64,000 nucleotides of DNA from Sphaerochaeta associata (GTDB lineage: Bacteria; Spirochaetota; Spirochaetia; Sphaerochaetales; Sphaerochaetaceae): assembly GCF_022869165.1 (NCBI RefSeq), contig NZ_CP094929.1:620001-684000 (forward strand), read 5' to 3'. Below, piece after piece: positions 8,813-17,539 of this stretch. Each line of letters begins with the position of its first letter. Position 1 is the stretch's first letter. A program made the translations under genes and the position numbers. The notes beneath the pieces were generated by a model, which did not search any database, was not told the DNA's origin, and saw nothing but the letters and a program-made list of their open reading frames with translations.

Positions 8813-9801
8813 GTGATGTCGTGGAAGTGAAAGACGAGGTGAAGAAGAAGCGTCGAAAAAGCGAAGGTCGTAAAAGTCTGGGGATTTTGCTGAGTCTGAT
8901 AATTTTGTGTGCAATCATCTCTGTTCTTTCACCGCGATTCCTCACCATCGATAATCTACGCAATGTCACCAGTCAGGCAACCGTAAGTGCCATAGTCTCC
9001 ATCGGCCTATTCCTTGCAATTCTGACTGGGGGCATCGACCTTTCGGTTGGTTCGATACTCGCTCTTTCGATTATGATGATGGGCATTTTTCAAGTAAAGA
9101 TGGGAATCAACTCTTTCCTCTCCATGTTGCTCTGTCTCGGTGTCGGCAGCCTCATGGGTTTGATCAACGGACTTTTGCTCACTAAGCTCAAGCTTCCACA
9201 TCCCTTCATTTCCACCATGGGTACGCAGAAAATCGCTCGCGGGCTTTCACTTGCCGTTACTGCGGCGGCACCAATCAGTGGCTTTGCCGTACCGGTGCAA
9301 TTCCTCGGAAGCCGAACGATCGGACCGGTCCCTGCAAGTGTTCTTTTGGTAATTGTTCTCTATGTAATCATGTTCCTGTTTTTGACGCATACCGCCACTG
9401 GTCGGTACATCTACGCCGTTGGAGGCAACGTGGAGGCAAGCCGGCTCAGCGGCATCAATGTCGATCGGGTCTTGTGCATCGTCTATACCATCAGCGGGTT
9501 CATGGCTGCTCTTGCGGGCATTGTCTTGGTAGGGCGGGTGAATGCAGCCTACCCCTTGGCCGGACAGGACTACGAGACCGATGCGATAGCAGCAGTAATC
9601 ATCGGAGGTTCCAGTTTTTCAGGAGGAGTTGGAAAGATTTACAACACGGTCATCGGAGTACTCATCATCGCGGTGCTTCGCAACGGTCTGAATCTGCTCA
9701 ACGTCGACTCCGCTTGGCAGACCGTTGCAATCGGTGTGGTCATAATTCTGGCAGTGTATCTGGATGTAATCCGACAGAAGAAAGCTGTCATTTCGAAGTA
9801 G
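8809..9801 (+). CDS. Sugar/cyclitol ABC transporter permease (RbsC family)
   Basis: A 330-aa integral membrane protein of the CUT2 permease family. It has a short basic cytoplasmic N-terminus (KKKRRKSEGRKS) followed by many hydrophobic segments. Family landmarks are GGIDLSVGSI in the first half, TGRYIYAVGGN near two thirds and the AVIIGGSSFSGGVGK stretch near the C-terminus. It would form the homodimeric channel energised by the ATPase at 6275 and fed by the binding protein at 9871. It overlaps the preceding dehydrogenase by ATGA. Confidence 0.93.
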   Translation: MSDVVEVKDEVKKKRRKSEGRKSLGILLSLIILCAIISVLSPRFLTIDNLRNVTSQATVSAIVSIGLFLAILTGGIDLSVGSILALSIMMMGIFQVKMGINSFLSMLLCLGVGSLMGLINGLLLTKLKLPHPFISTMGTQKIARGLSLAVTAAAPISGFAVPVQFLGSRTIGPVPASVLLVIVLYVIMFLFLTHTATGRYIYAVGGNVEASRLSGINVDRVLCIVYTISGFMAALAGIVLVGRVNAAYPLAGQDYETDAIAAVIIGGSSFSGGVGKIYNTVIGVLIIAVLRNGLNLLNVDSAWQTVAIGVVIILAVYLDVIRQKKAVISK

Positions 9802-9870
9802 GCGTAATGAGGAGCTTTGCTCCCCTGGTTATATCTCGCGTTTTCATTAACTATCCAAAAGGAGGAAGAA

Positions 9871-10824
9871 ATGAAAAAGGTAAGTGTATTTGTCCTGATC
9901 TTGGTTCTAGTTCTGGTATCGGCAAATCTCTTCGCACAGGGAACCAGAGAAGAGGCCGCTGCAAGCGGGAAGATGAAGGTCGCAATGGTGCTCAAGACTC
10001 TCAGCAGTGAGTACTGGAAGCGTGTTGTAGCCGGTGCAGAGGAGGCAGCTGCCAAGTTCGACGTTGAGCTGATCAAGCTTGGCCCTCCGAGCGAGGATGC
10101 AGTCGAGCAGCAGATCAACATGGTGCAGGATGTGCTGACTTCCAACCCTGCCGCTCTCGTCTTCTCTCCATCCCAACCCCCTACCGCTGTAAACGTTTTG
10201 ATGAGTGCTAAATCAAAAGGCATTCCCGTCATTCTGGTTGACACTCCGATGCCCGATACCTTCACCGATTTTGTGACGTTCATCGGAACAGAGAACTACA
10301 CAGCCGGTAAGCTGGGTGCAGAGGCTATGATCAAGGTTCTGGGAAAGGGCAAACGTGCTGTCATCATCGAAGGTGCTCCGGGCAACCCCTCGACCACACA
10401 ACGTGCTGATGGAGCTCTCGAAGCCTTTACCGCAGCCGGGTATCAAATTATCTCCCGCCAGCCTGGTTACAGTGATCGTGAACGCGCCTACACAACCATG
10501 CAGAACATCCTGCAGGCCAATAAGAGCGTTGATGCAGTATTCTGCTCCAACGATGAGATGGCGCTCGGAGCCCTGCGTGCACTTGAGCAGGCGGGCGTCA
10601 AGGCTTTGGTCATGGGCACCGATGGAAACAAGGGAGCCTTGGAATCCATCCTTGCTGGAGGTCTCTTCGGCTCAGTTGCCCAGAAACCCGAAATGATGGG
10701 GTATATGGGTGTTGAGTATGCTATCAAGGTCGCAAAGGGTGAGAAGATCGACAAGCGTATTGACAGCGGTGTAGACATCATCACCAAGGAGAATGCCAAG
10801 GCAGCCTTGGAATCTCAAAATTAA
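9871..10824 (+). CDS. Sugar/cyclitol ABC transporter substrate-binding protein (periplasmic-binding-like family 4)
   Basis: The start is the ATG at 9871 after AAAAGGAGGAAGAA, giving 317 aa. An upstream in-frame TTG at 9817 has no ribosome-binding site. A signal peptide (KK then a VFVLILVLVLVSANLF core) ends at a LFAQG-type cleavage region. There is no lipobox cysteine, so the mature protein is probably soluble in the periplasm. The mature part has the two-lobe RbsB-like fold, with motifs such as MVQDVLTSNPAALVFSP and VDAVFCSNDEMALGALRAL. It selects the substrate for the importer. A 14-bp hairpin follows 11 nt after the stop. Confidence 0.93.
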   Translation: MKKVSVFVLILVLVLVSANLFAQGTREEAAASGKMKVAMVLKTLSSEYWKRVVAGAEEAAAKFDVELIKLGPPSEDAVEQQINMVQDVLTSNPAALVFSPSQPPTAVNVLMSAKSKGIPVILVDTPMPDTFTDFVTFIGTENYTAGKLGAEAMIKVLGKGKRAVIIEGAPGNPSTTQRADGALEAFTAAGYQIISRQPGYSDRERAYTTMQNILQANKSVDAVFCSNDEMALGALRALEQAGVKALVMGTDGNKGALESILAGGLFGSVAQKPEMMGYMGVEYAIKVAKGEKIDKRIDSGVDIITKENAKAALESQN

Positions 10825-10835
10825 GGACAATCGTT

Positions 10836-10866
10836 GAAGGAGGGCTTTCAAGGAAAGCCCTCCTTC
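10836..10866 (+). terminator. Hairpin after binding-protein gene (attenuator or RNA-stabilising)
   Basis: A perfect 14-bp stem (GAAGGAGGGCTTTC / GAAAGCCCTCCTTC) with an AAG loop sits between the binding-protein gene and the next gene of the same operon. There is no strong T-run. It may cause partial termination or protect the 3' end of the upstream message. Confidence 0.65.
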
Positions 10867-10886
10867 CTTCTCAAAAGGGGAACCGT

Positions 10887-11909
10887 ATGAATCGTAAACT
10901 ATCCGTTGGCGTCATAGGGACCGGCAGCATGGGAGAGAGCCATGTGCGGACACTCCGTTGCAGTTGCCCCTCGGTGATGGTTTCTGCAATAAGCGATACG
11001 GATGAAAACAGGATGAGAAGTCTTGCAGAAGACCTTGGGGGTTTAGACTGTTTCAGCAATCCGATGACCCTCATCGACCAAGTGGATGCGCTGGTAATTG
11101 CAAGTCCTGATGCTACCCACAGTACCTATGTCCTGGCAGCCCTTGAACAAAAGAAACCAGTTTTCTGTGAAAAGCCACTTGCCTCTACTGTTGAGGATGC
11201 TGTGGGTATTCTCCAAATGGAAGAGAGCCTTGGAATCAAGTTGGTAAGCGTCGGGTTCAATCGACGATTCGACAACCGACACACCGCTCTCAAACAACTG
11301 CTCGCCGATAGTGGATTCGGTCGTCCTCTCTTGTTCAAGGGGGAGCATAGGAATGCCCGGGCAATGTATCATACAGACGGTCCCTTCATACTCAACAACA
11401 GTGGCGGGCACGACGTAGACTCTGCATGCTGGTTGCTCGGCTCTATCCCGAAAGAGGTCTATTGCTACGGCATACGATCCCGTGAAAGTCTTGATGCGAT
11501 GGCATGCGACTTATTGGTGGTCAATTTGCTGATGGAAAACGGTAGTCGTGCCATAGCCGAAATTTATGTCAACGCAGCGTATGGGTATGAAGTAAATGCT
11601 CAGGTGGTGTGTCAGGAGGGGGTGCTCTCAACGGCAGGAGTCGAGTTGGTCACAGTTCGAAGGCAACAGAAACAATACAGCTGCGTTGGTGATGATTTCA
11701 GGGCGTATTTTGCTCACTCATATCGATTGGAAATGCAGAATTGGGTCCATAGTCTCACATCCAAGGTACCGTTTCAGGGTGCTGATGCATGGGATGGATA
11801 TCTTGCCTTGTTGACTACCAATATTGCTGGATACTCTCTGACCACCGGTACAATCTGTCCAATAGAACCGATGGCAAAACCATCCATCTATCAAGGAGAA
11901 ATCATATGA
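10887..11909 (+). CDS. Gfo/Idh/MocA oxidoreductase with altered catalytic aspartate
   Basis: A 340-aa family member with Rossmann motif GTGSMGESHV (11-20) and EKP with K96. The histidine expected from IolG is present (H175 in GGHDVD). However, the position four residues before it, an aspartate in the other two copies of this divergon, is asparagine (N171). The enzyme probably still binds NAD(P) and a polyol-like substrate, but its chemistry or substrate may differ. It starts after AAAGGGGAACCGT. Its stop overlaps the following TIM-barrel gene (ATGA), so the two products are likely made together and act in sequence. Confidence 0.86.
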   Translation: MNRKLSVGVIGTGSMGESHVRTLRCSCPSVMVSAISDTDENRMRSLAEDLGGLDCFSNPMTLIDQVDALVIASPDATHSTYVLAALEQKKPVFCEKPLASTVEDAVGILQMEESLGIKLVSVGFNRRFDNRHTALKQLLADSGFGRPLLFKGEHRNARAMYHTDGPFILNNSGGHDVDSACWLLGSIPKEVYCYGIRSRESLDAMACDLLVVNLLMENGSRAIAEIYVNAAYGYEVNAQVVCQEGVLSTAGVELVTVRRQQKQYSCVGDDFRAYFAHSYRLEMQNWVHSLTSKVPFQGADAWDGYLALLTTNIAGYSLTTGTICPIEPMAKPSIYQGEII

Positions 11910-12868
11910 ATGCACTGTGCCTGATGACAGATTCTCTTTCATCCCTTTCATTCGAGCGGATGGTGAAAACAGCACAAGCACTGGGATTCGAGCAGTTGGA
12001 GATTGCCACTGGGAATTGGTCGTCGGCTCCCCATCTTGATGTGGATCTTCTTTTGCAGTCCAGGGATGCACGGCAAGCATACCTAGGGACACTGAAGGAG
12101 CACCGACTTGTCCTTGCAGCATTGAATTGCAGCGGGAACCAACTTGCCCCCAATGCTTTAGGGGCTGAACATGCAACCGTAGTAGAAAAAACCTTTGCCC
12201 TTGCACCATTGCTCGGTGTTGCTAAAGTCGTGATGATGAGCGGTCTGCCCGGTGCTGGAAGTGGTGATACCCATCCTAACTGGATTACCACCAGCTGGCC
12301 GCCGGAAAATGAGGTTGTCTTGGACTATCAGTGGCGGCACTGCCTGCTGCCGTATTGGAAACAGTTGGTTAAGCGTGCACGTGATTGTCAGGTCGATCGG
12401 ATAGCGTTGGAGAATCATGGATGTCAACTCGTCTACAATGCACGCACACTGAAAATGTTGTGCTCTGAAATTGGCCCGACCGTGGGTATGAATCTTGATC
12501 CAAGCCACCTGTTCTGGATGGGAGGCGATCCAAGGGCCATGGCCCGCTCTCTTGGCCCTATGATTTATCATGTGCATGCCAAGGATGTTCGGTTTGAGGC
12601 AGGATTGTGGGAGGCGGATGGCTTGCTCGATACCTTGGGAATCGAGGAATTCGCACAGAGGAGTTGGAACTATGTCGCCCTTGGATATGGGCATGATGAG
12701 TCGTGGTGGAAGGAGTTCTTCAGCATATTGGTCATGGTAGGGTATACAGGCCCGGTGAGCCTTGAGATGGAGGACCGCACAATGGACCAACTGACAGGGG
12801 TGCTGAAGTCGTTGGATGTTCTGAAGGCTGCACTGCCGCGACGTTGGCAGGAGATTGAGGAGGTATGA
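11906..12868 (+). CDS. Sugar phosphate isomerase/epimerase-type TIM-barrel protein
   Basis: The start is the ATG at 11906, overlapping the upstream stop, giving 320 aa. The protein belongs to the xylose-isomerase-like/AP-endonuclease-2 TIM-barrel superfamily, which includes IolE, IolI and tagatose epimerases. Probable metal ligands are E169 in IALENHG, D198/H201 in NLDPSHL, and H222/H224/D227 in YHVHAKD. It probably isomerises, epimerises or dehydrates a ketose or inosose produced by the neighbouring dehydrogenases. The exact reaction is unknown. It overlaps the next gene by 4 nt. Confidence 0.85.
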   Translation: MNALCLMTDSLSSLSFERMVKTAQALGFEQLEIATGNWSSAPHLDVDLLLQSRDARQAYLGTLKEHRLVLAALNCSGNQLAPNALGAEHATVVEKTFALAPLLGVAKVVMMSGLPGAGSGDTHPNWITTSWPPENEVVLDYQWRHCLLPYWKQLVKRARDCQVDRIALENHGCQLVYNARTLKMLCSEIGPTVGMNLDPSHLFWMGGDPRAMARSLGPMIYHVHAKDVRFEAGLWEADGLLDTLGIEEFAQRSWNYVALGYGHDESWWKEFFSILVMVGYTGPVSLEMEDRTMDQLTGVLKSLDVLKAALPRRWQEIEEV

Positions 12869-13650
12869 TGAGATTCTCTGCCAATATTGAAATGCTTTGT
12901 AAAAACGAGTCGTTTGTAGATCGAATCAGGACAGCCAAGGCCTCCGGCTTTGACGGTATTGAGTTCTGGTCCTGGGAGAACAAGGACTTGAGGTCCATTG
13001 GCCTTCTTTGTCAGGAGCTCGGTTTGGGCATCAGCAGCATCAGCGGAGACAGCTGTGAGTATGCGCTCTGCGATGACACCCATTCACGGCCCTACATTGA
13101 GTATGCGAGAGCCTCATTCGAGGCTGCCGAACAGATAGGGTGTTCCATGGTGGTACTTCACTCCAACGCACTCGACAATGGGGTAGTGGTTGATTCATAT
13201 GAGAAAGTTCCTTCTCATCGGTTGTTCCTATCCATGGCGAAAACACTTACCGCTCTTTCCCCCTATGCGCAAAAAGCGGGCATTACCTGTGTGTTGGAGC
13301 CCCTGAACATACAGGTTGATCATCCTGGTTGCCTGCTTCACAGCCTCGCAGAAGCAGCATTGGTGGTGGAGTCTGTTGGGTCGCCTTCCATCAGATTGCT
13401 GTACGATTTGTATCATATGCAGATTGAGACTGGTAACCTTATTGCGAATTTTAATCGATTCCAGCCATTAATTGCCCATATTCACGCAGCCGATGTTCCC
13501 GGTCGACATGAGATGGGTACTGGTGAGATTAATTACACGACTGTATTTTCCCATCTCAGGAGCCGGGGATATGGGAATTGGGTTGCTTTCGAGCTAAGTC
13601 CGAGTGAAAGCTACGAAAAAGCCGTAAAGGCAATCATGGATATGAAATGA
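12865..13650 (+). CDS. Hydroxypyruvate isomerase-like TIM-barrel protein
   Basis: A 261-aa member of the Hyi branch of the same TIM-barrel superfamily. Characteristic features are LEPLNIQVDHPG with E145, LLYDLYHMQIETGNL with D181 and H184, AHIHAADVPGRHEMGTGEINY (about 204-224) and FELSPS with E243. The Hyi family interconverts hydroxypyruvate and tartronate semialdehyde, but many members act on other keto compounds. It is the last structural gene of the plus operon. It could act as the inosose isomerase (IolI-like) or on a downstream C3 fragment. The start overlaps the previous stop (ATGA). Confidence 0.82.
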   Translation: MMRFSANIEMLCKNESFVDRIRTAKASGFDGIEFWSWENKDLRSIGLLCQELGLGISSISGDSCEYALCDDTHSRPYIEYARASFEAAEQIGCSMVVLHSNALDNGVVVDSYEKVPSHRLFLSMAKTLTALSPYAQKAGITCVLEPLNIQVDHPGCLLHSLAEAALVVESVGSPSIRLLYDLYHMQIETGNLIANFNRFQPLIAHIHAADVPGRHEMGTGEINYTTVFSHLRSRGYGNWVAFELSPSESYEKAVKAIMDMK

Positions 13651-13730
13651 ATGGGAAAATACCTTGTTAGTGGGTTGTCTTACGCGATAAGATGACAACT
13701 GATTAGTCACTTGGCTTGAGGGAGATATGC

Positions 13731-14732
13731 ATGATAAGTATCAAGGACATAGCGAAATTAGCAGGGGTTTCTGTTTCCACCGTTTCACGGGTGCTCAACC
13801 AGCAGGACAACGTCAAGGCTGATAAGCGTGAACGTATACTTGCTGCGATCAAGCAGACCGGCTATGTCCCCAATCGTGCCGCACGCGATATGGTCAGCAA
13901 ACACACTTCCACCGTCGGCATCGTCATGCCGGGAACCTTCAATATGTTCCAGCGTCAGTTGTTCAGTATTGTGGAACACCATCTGGAGCAGTTCGGCTAC
14001 CATACCAGCTTCTATTTTGCCTCCACCGATGAGGATGGGGAGCTGGCTTGTCTCAAGCGACTGAAGGCCGACCGCCTGGATGGAATCATCATCCTCCACG
14101 AAGTCGCATTGCCCGAGTTCCGTGATCATCTGGAAGATAATCATATTCCCACTGTACTTGCCACCTTTGAGCGGGAAGGGTGGAAGGCTACTTCGATACA
14201 TATCAGTGAGGATGAAGCCGCCTTGCGTGCGGTCAGCTATCTGATCAAGCTCGGTCATCGCGATATAGCCTGCATCGGAGGAACGAAGTACAGCTTCTCC
14301 TCCCAACGCCTGCTGGGGTACCGCAAGGCGCTGGAACAGGCCGGTATTGCATACGATGAAAGAAAGGTTGCCTTCGCCGATGCCTACAACATGGAAGGGG
14401 GTGCTTTGGCCCTGAACCAGCTGATGGAATCGAATACCAACTTTACCGCATTGTTTGCCATCACCGATGAGTTGGCCCTTGGTTCAATCCGCGCTCTTGC
14501 CGACCACAACCTGAGCGTGCCCGGCGACGTTTCGGTTGTTGGATTTGACAACATCGAGCTCTCCTCGTTCTCCGTTCCCCGCCTGACGACCATCAGTCAA
14601 CCGCTGGTTGAAATGGGGCAGATGTCGGTAGCGCTGTTGCACTCCCTGATAACCAGCAAGAACGGGCTGCCGGTGAGCATTGCCCTTCCCTTCACCTTTG
14701 TCGAGCGTGATTCCACCGCTCAATTGAGATAA
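13731..14732 (+). CDS. LacI-family transcriptional regulator
   Basis: The ATG at 13731 is chosen over an in-frame TTG at 13716 because the ribosome-binding site GAGGGAG lies between them. This gives 333 aa. The N-terminal helix-turn-helix is ISIKDIAKLAGVSVSTVSRVL, followed by a hinge around PNRAARDM. The C-terminal two-lobe sensor ends with VVGFDNIELSSFSVPRLTTISQP. It would bind operators such as those at 6021 and 6164 and release them on binding a sugar or cyclitol. Lying directly after the plus operon, it is the most likely local repressor. The 3' end overlaps the convergent PHP gene by 13 bp. Confidence 0.93.
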   Translation: MISIKDIAKLAGVSVSTVSRVLNQQDNVKADKRERILAAIKQTGYVPNRAARDMVSKHTSTVGIVMPGTFNMFQRQLFSIVEHHLEQFGYHTSFYFASTDEDGELACLKRLKADRLDGIIILHEVALPEFRDHLEDNHIPTVLATFEREGWKATSIHISEDEAALRAVSYLIKLGHRDIACIGGTKYSFSSQRLLGYRKALEQAGIAYDERKVAFADAYNMEGGALALNQLMESNTNFTALFAITDELALGSIRALADHNLSVPGDVSVVGFDNIELSSFSVPRLTTISQPLVEMGQMSVALLHSLITSKNGLPVSIALPFTFVERDSTAQLR

Positions 14733-16006
14733 ACTGGGTTGGTCAGAGCCGCCAGCAGCTCAATCCCAAGGGTTTTTCGATAGAGCTCAATTCGGTAGAA
14801 TTTTCGTCTTTCCACCGGGAATATGAAGGTTAGAGAGCCATCGTACTCGGCATTCCAACTCTTTTCGATACCCATGTCACTTACAAGAGTCAATCGGTCA
14901 CCCTGCTTTGCCCGTTCTACCGAGGCCTCTCCTTCAAGCCCGTCATTCCAAGGGCTGGTTTCTCCAAGGCCTGAGCTGCCGAGATAGAGGTCAAGTCGGG
15001 CTCCATCGGCGGTTGCCGTTATGAAGGACCTTCCTTGCACCAAGGCATCCAGAATATCCTTGGGAGCACAAGAGAGCGCATGCACATACGTGGTAGGCGT
15101 TCCATGGCTGCGCCCCTGCTCGATACGATGGGTATCGGAGCCTCCGACGGCAGCCAGATGACGGCCTTCCGCCAATCGTTGGTGCCACCAAGCGATCGCC
15201 TGCATGTCTGAAGGCTTGATAAAGCCGTTCCATACCTCGATTAGGTCGTAGGGAATGTCGAAACCGAGAACCCAAGGGCAGCCTGTGTCACAGATGTGGT
15301 TGAGCGAGACAATGGCATTTCTTCGCTTTGCCTCTGCGATGGTGGCCTGCATCTCTTCCGAGGTGTTTGAGAGCGGGTTTGCAGTAAAGATTCCGTCATC
15401 GGTGAAGAAGAAGTTTGCGTGACCGCCATAGTTGGTATACTCCATCCCTGCGATTACCGTAATTCCGTCAGGATTGCCGATTTCCTTGTTCTGCTCGGTA
15501 TTGTTGTGGTCGGTGAGGGCTATGAAGTCCAGCTTGGCATGCTTGGCATAGGTGATGACCTCATCTGTGGTGTAGATGCCGTCGCTGTTGAGGGTGTGCA
15601 TGTGCAAGTCGCCTTTCAGCCAACGCCTCTGTTTGGGAACAAGTCGTATGGTGAGCTGCACCTCGACGCTGGTCTCAACTTTATAAATTCCCAAGGCAAC
15701 CTGCCAGGTTCCCCTTCGTATCGGGAGCCGGCGGTACCCGGCAGTACTGTTGTGTTCACTGACAACGACTGAAAGCCGTTCTGAGCCTGACCAGCCGCAA
15801 AGCTGCCCCTGCTCATCGAACAGCCCCAGATCGATGATGTTGATCTCCCTCTTCTCCTCTCCATACGGTGTTTGCCGCTGTTTATGGCGCAAATAAGCAT
15901 ATGATATCTCAATACGCTCTATGTTCTCTCCCACCTCGAAGGGGATGCGAAGGTACTGTTTCTGCTCTTCACTGGTATAGGTCCTGCTCAAGCGAATCTC
16001 TTCCAT
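14720..16006 (-). CDS. PHP-domain metal-dependent hydrolase (CehA/McbA-like)
   Basis: A 428-aa protein. Its first 130 residues are beta-rich and of unknown role, followed by a PHP phosphoesterase domain. Metal-binding motifs are GDLHMHTLNSDG (H135, H137, D142), LTDHNN (D166, H167), GMEY (E189), GGHANFF (H196), SLNHICD and GGSDTH. Such enzymes hydrolyse phosphoesters or similar bonds. It is the last gene of a CUT1 importer operon, after the binding-protein gene and an intervening hairpin. The imported compound may therefore be a phosphorylated or esterified glycan fragment, but that is inference. Confidence 0.85.
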   Translation of the reverse strand: MEEIRLSRTYTSEEQKQYLRIPFEVGENIERIEISYAYLRHKQRQTPYGEEKREINIIDLGLFDEQGQLCGWSGSERLSVVVSEHNSTAGYRRLPIRRGTWQVALGIYKVETSVEVQLTIRLVPKQRRWLKGDLHMHTLNSDGIYTTDEVITYAKHAKLDFIALTDHNNTEQNKEIGNPDGITVIAGMEYTNYGGHANFFFTDDGIFTANPLSNTSEEMQATIAEAKRRNAIVSLNHICDTGCPWVLGFDIPYDLIEVWNGFIKPSDMQAIAWWHQRLAEGRHLAAVGGSDTHRIEQGRSHGTPTTYVHALSCAPKDILDALVQGRSFITATADGARLDLYLGSSGLGETSPWNDGLEGEASVERAKQGDRLTLVSDMGIEKSWNAEYDGSLTFIFPVERRKFYRIELYRKTLGIELLAALTNPVYLN

Positions 16007-16023
16007 GTCGTTTCCTGCAAGAA

Positions 16024-16045
16024 GGGCGCAGCAGTTGCTGCGCCC
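16024..16045 (-). terminator. Hairpin after binding-protein gene (minus strand)
   Basis: GGGCGCAGC / GCTGCGCCC (9 bp with an AGTT loop) lies 21 nt beyond the binding-protein stop and before the PHP gene on the minus strand. There is no clear T-run. It is one of five such elements in the window. Confidence 0.6.
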
Positions 16046-16066
16046 GAATCTGATACTACCGTATCA

Positions 16067-17476
16067 TCAGTCGATGAGCTTGTTGGTCCTCAGCTCGTTC
16101 TCAGCACCCTTCATGGCGGCCTCGGCGGTGGTTTTTCCCATCACGCATTCGGTCATCCACTTGGACATGATATCATAGTACTTGCGGGCGTCCAGCTCTC
16201 CGTTGGCATATCCCATCGGGGCAACCTGTACATCGGCTCTCCTGCCGATCGATACCGATTCCAAGACACCAGGGTTCATCTCGCCCAGGACGGTAAGGTC
16301 GAAAAGCTTGGAAATCGGGAACGGAGCCCCGTGGTCCTTTGCGTGGGCCTTTCCGGCTTCGGTGTATTCGATCTTTCCATCCTTGAGATTGTAGTCATGT
16401 CCCTCGATGCCTGCTGAGAGCAACAGTGCTCCTTCCTTGGTGGCCATGTACTCGATGATCTTGAAAGCTTCATCGGGATTCTTGGCGTTGGCGGGAATCG
16501 CCCACAGCGATGCTCCGCCCTGTTCGAGCATGTACGTGCCGTTCGGCCCCTTGGTCCCGGGAAGTCCGACTACATTGACCTTTGCAGGATACGTCCCTGC
16601 CGTGCGGGCGTTGTTGTTGTACAAACCAGTCCAAGCAGCCCAGTCGACGTCCATGACAATGTCCTGACTCTGCCACATCTTGGAGCGCATGTCGCCGGTT
16701 TTTCCGGTGAAGGAAGTGGGATCCATCAAGCCTTCACGATAAAGCTTGGCAAGCCATTCCCAGACGACCTTGGCCTTAGGATCGACATACGGGGCGTACT
16801 TTTTGCCGTTTGCATCCACAAAAACACCACGTCTGAGACCGACCGAGCTGAACCACGGCTGCAGATCCCAGATGTCCGGCATGTAGGTGAAGAACGGATA
16901 GTAGGGCTTGCGTCCTTCAGTCTGCTCCATGTAGGTCTTCACCTTTTTCAGCATCTGATAGTAATCATCCAAGGTGGAGAGCTTGCTCAAGTCGATGCCC
17001 ACCTTGTCGGTGATGGCCTTGTTGACGTTGACCAAGGGGAACACCTCAAGCTTGTTGAAGCCGGCGTAGTACTTGCCGTTGAACTGGATTTTCTCAAGTT
17101 CGGCCTTGTCTACGTTTTCTGCATAGACCTTCGAGGCTGCTATCCTGGCCGTCAGGTCCATCAATGCTCCTTGTTTGCCCAGGGTGTACATCTGGAACTG
17201 GTTGAGGTAGATCAGGTCGTACTGCTCACCGGCTCCAAGCTTCTGCATCAGGACCTGGTCATACCCGGAGGGTACCTTCTCCCAGGTGATGTTCAGACCG
17301 GTTCCTTTTTCCATGGCCTCTTCGAACAACTTGTTCTCAGCGTCATCCTTTCCGCCGGTTACTCCGGCCAGCACCTTTACCTCCACCGCAGCCTTGTCAA
17401 CCTGACCTTGGGCGAACAGCGTGAGGCTGATGGTCAGAAGCACCACCAACATTACCAATACGCGAGTACGTTTCAT
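16067..17476 (-). CDS. Extracellular solute-binding protein, family 1 (CUT1 importer)
   Basis: The start is the ATG at 17476, six bases after AGGAGG; another ATG at 17482 directly abuts the ribosome-binding site and is too close. The protein is 469 aa. A signal peptide (KRTR, then VLVMLVVLLTISLTLF) ends at FAQGQV, with no lipobox cysteine. The mature chain resembles family-1 oligosaccharide-binding proteins. Recognisable stretches are EQYDLIYLNQFQMYTLG and AIPANAKNPDEAFKIIEYMATKEGA. It would capture an oligosaccharide for the permeases at 17540 and 18413. It is third in a minus-strand operon and ends before a hairpin. Confidence 0.91.
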   Translation of the reverse strand: MKRTRVLVMLVVLLTISLTLFAQGQVDKAAVEVKVLAGVTGGKDDAENKLFEEAMEKGTGLNITWEKVPSGYDQVLMQKLGAGEQYDLIYLNQFQMYTLGKQGALMDLTARIAASKVYAENVDKAELEKIQFNGKYYAGFNKLEVFPLVNVNKAITDKVGIDLSKLSTLDDYYQMLKKVKTYMEQTEGRKPYYPFFTYMPDIWDLQPWFSSVGLRRGVFVDANGKKYAPYVDPKAKVVWEWLAKLYREGLMDPTSFTGKTGDMRSKMWQSQDIVMDVDWAAWTGLYNNNARTAGTYPAKVNVVGLPGTKGPNGTYMLEQGGASLWAIPANAKNPDEAFKIIEYMATKEGALLLSAGIEGHDYNLKDGKIEYTEAGKAHAKDHGAPFPISKLFDLTVLGEMNPGVLESVSIGRRADVQVAPMGYANGELDARKYYDIMSKWMTECVMGKTTAEAAMKGAENELRTNKLID

Positions 17477-17539
17477 ATGCATCCTCCTTTTGGATTCATG
17501 GTACGTAATATCGTTTGTCTCTTCTGTACAAGAAGAGTG

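Noticed and set aside
9811-9823. Small hairpin GGAGC-TTT-GCTCC before the binding-protein gene at 9871
   Set aside because: Only five base pairs with a three-base loop; too weak to call as a regulatory element.
13685-13715. Imperfect palindrome TGACAACTGATTAGTCA upstream of the LacI-type gene
   Set aside because: Only the outer four bases pair well and it does not resemble the CG-centred operators at 6021 and 6164.
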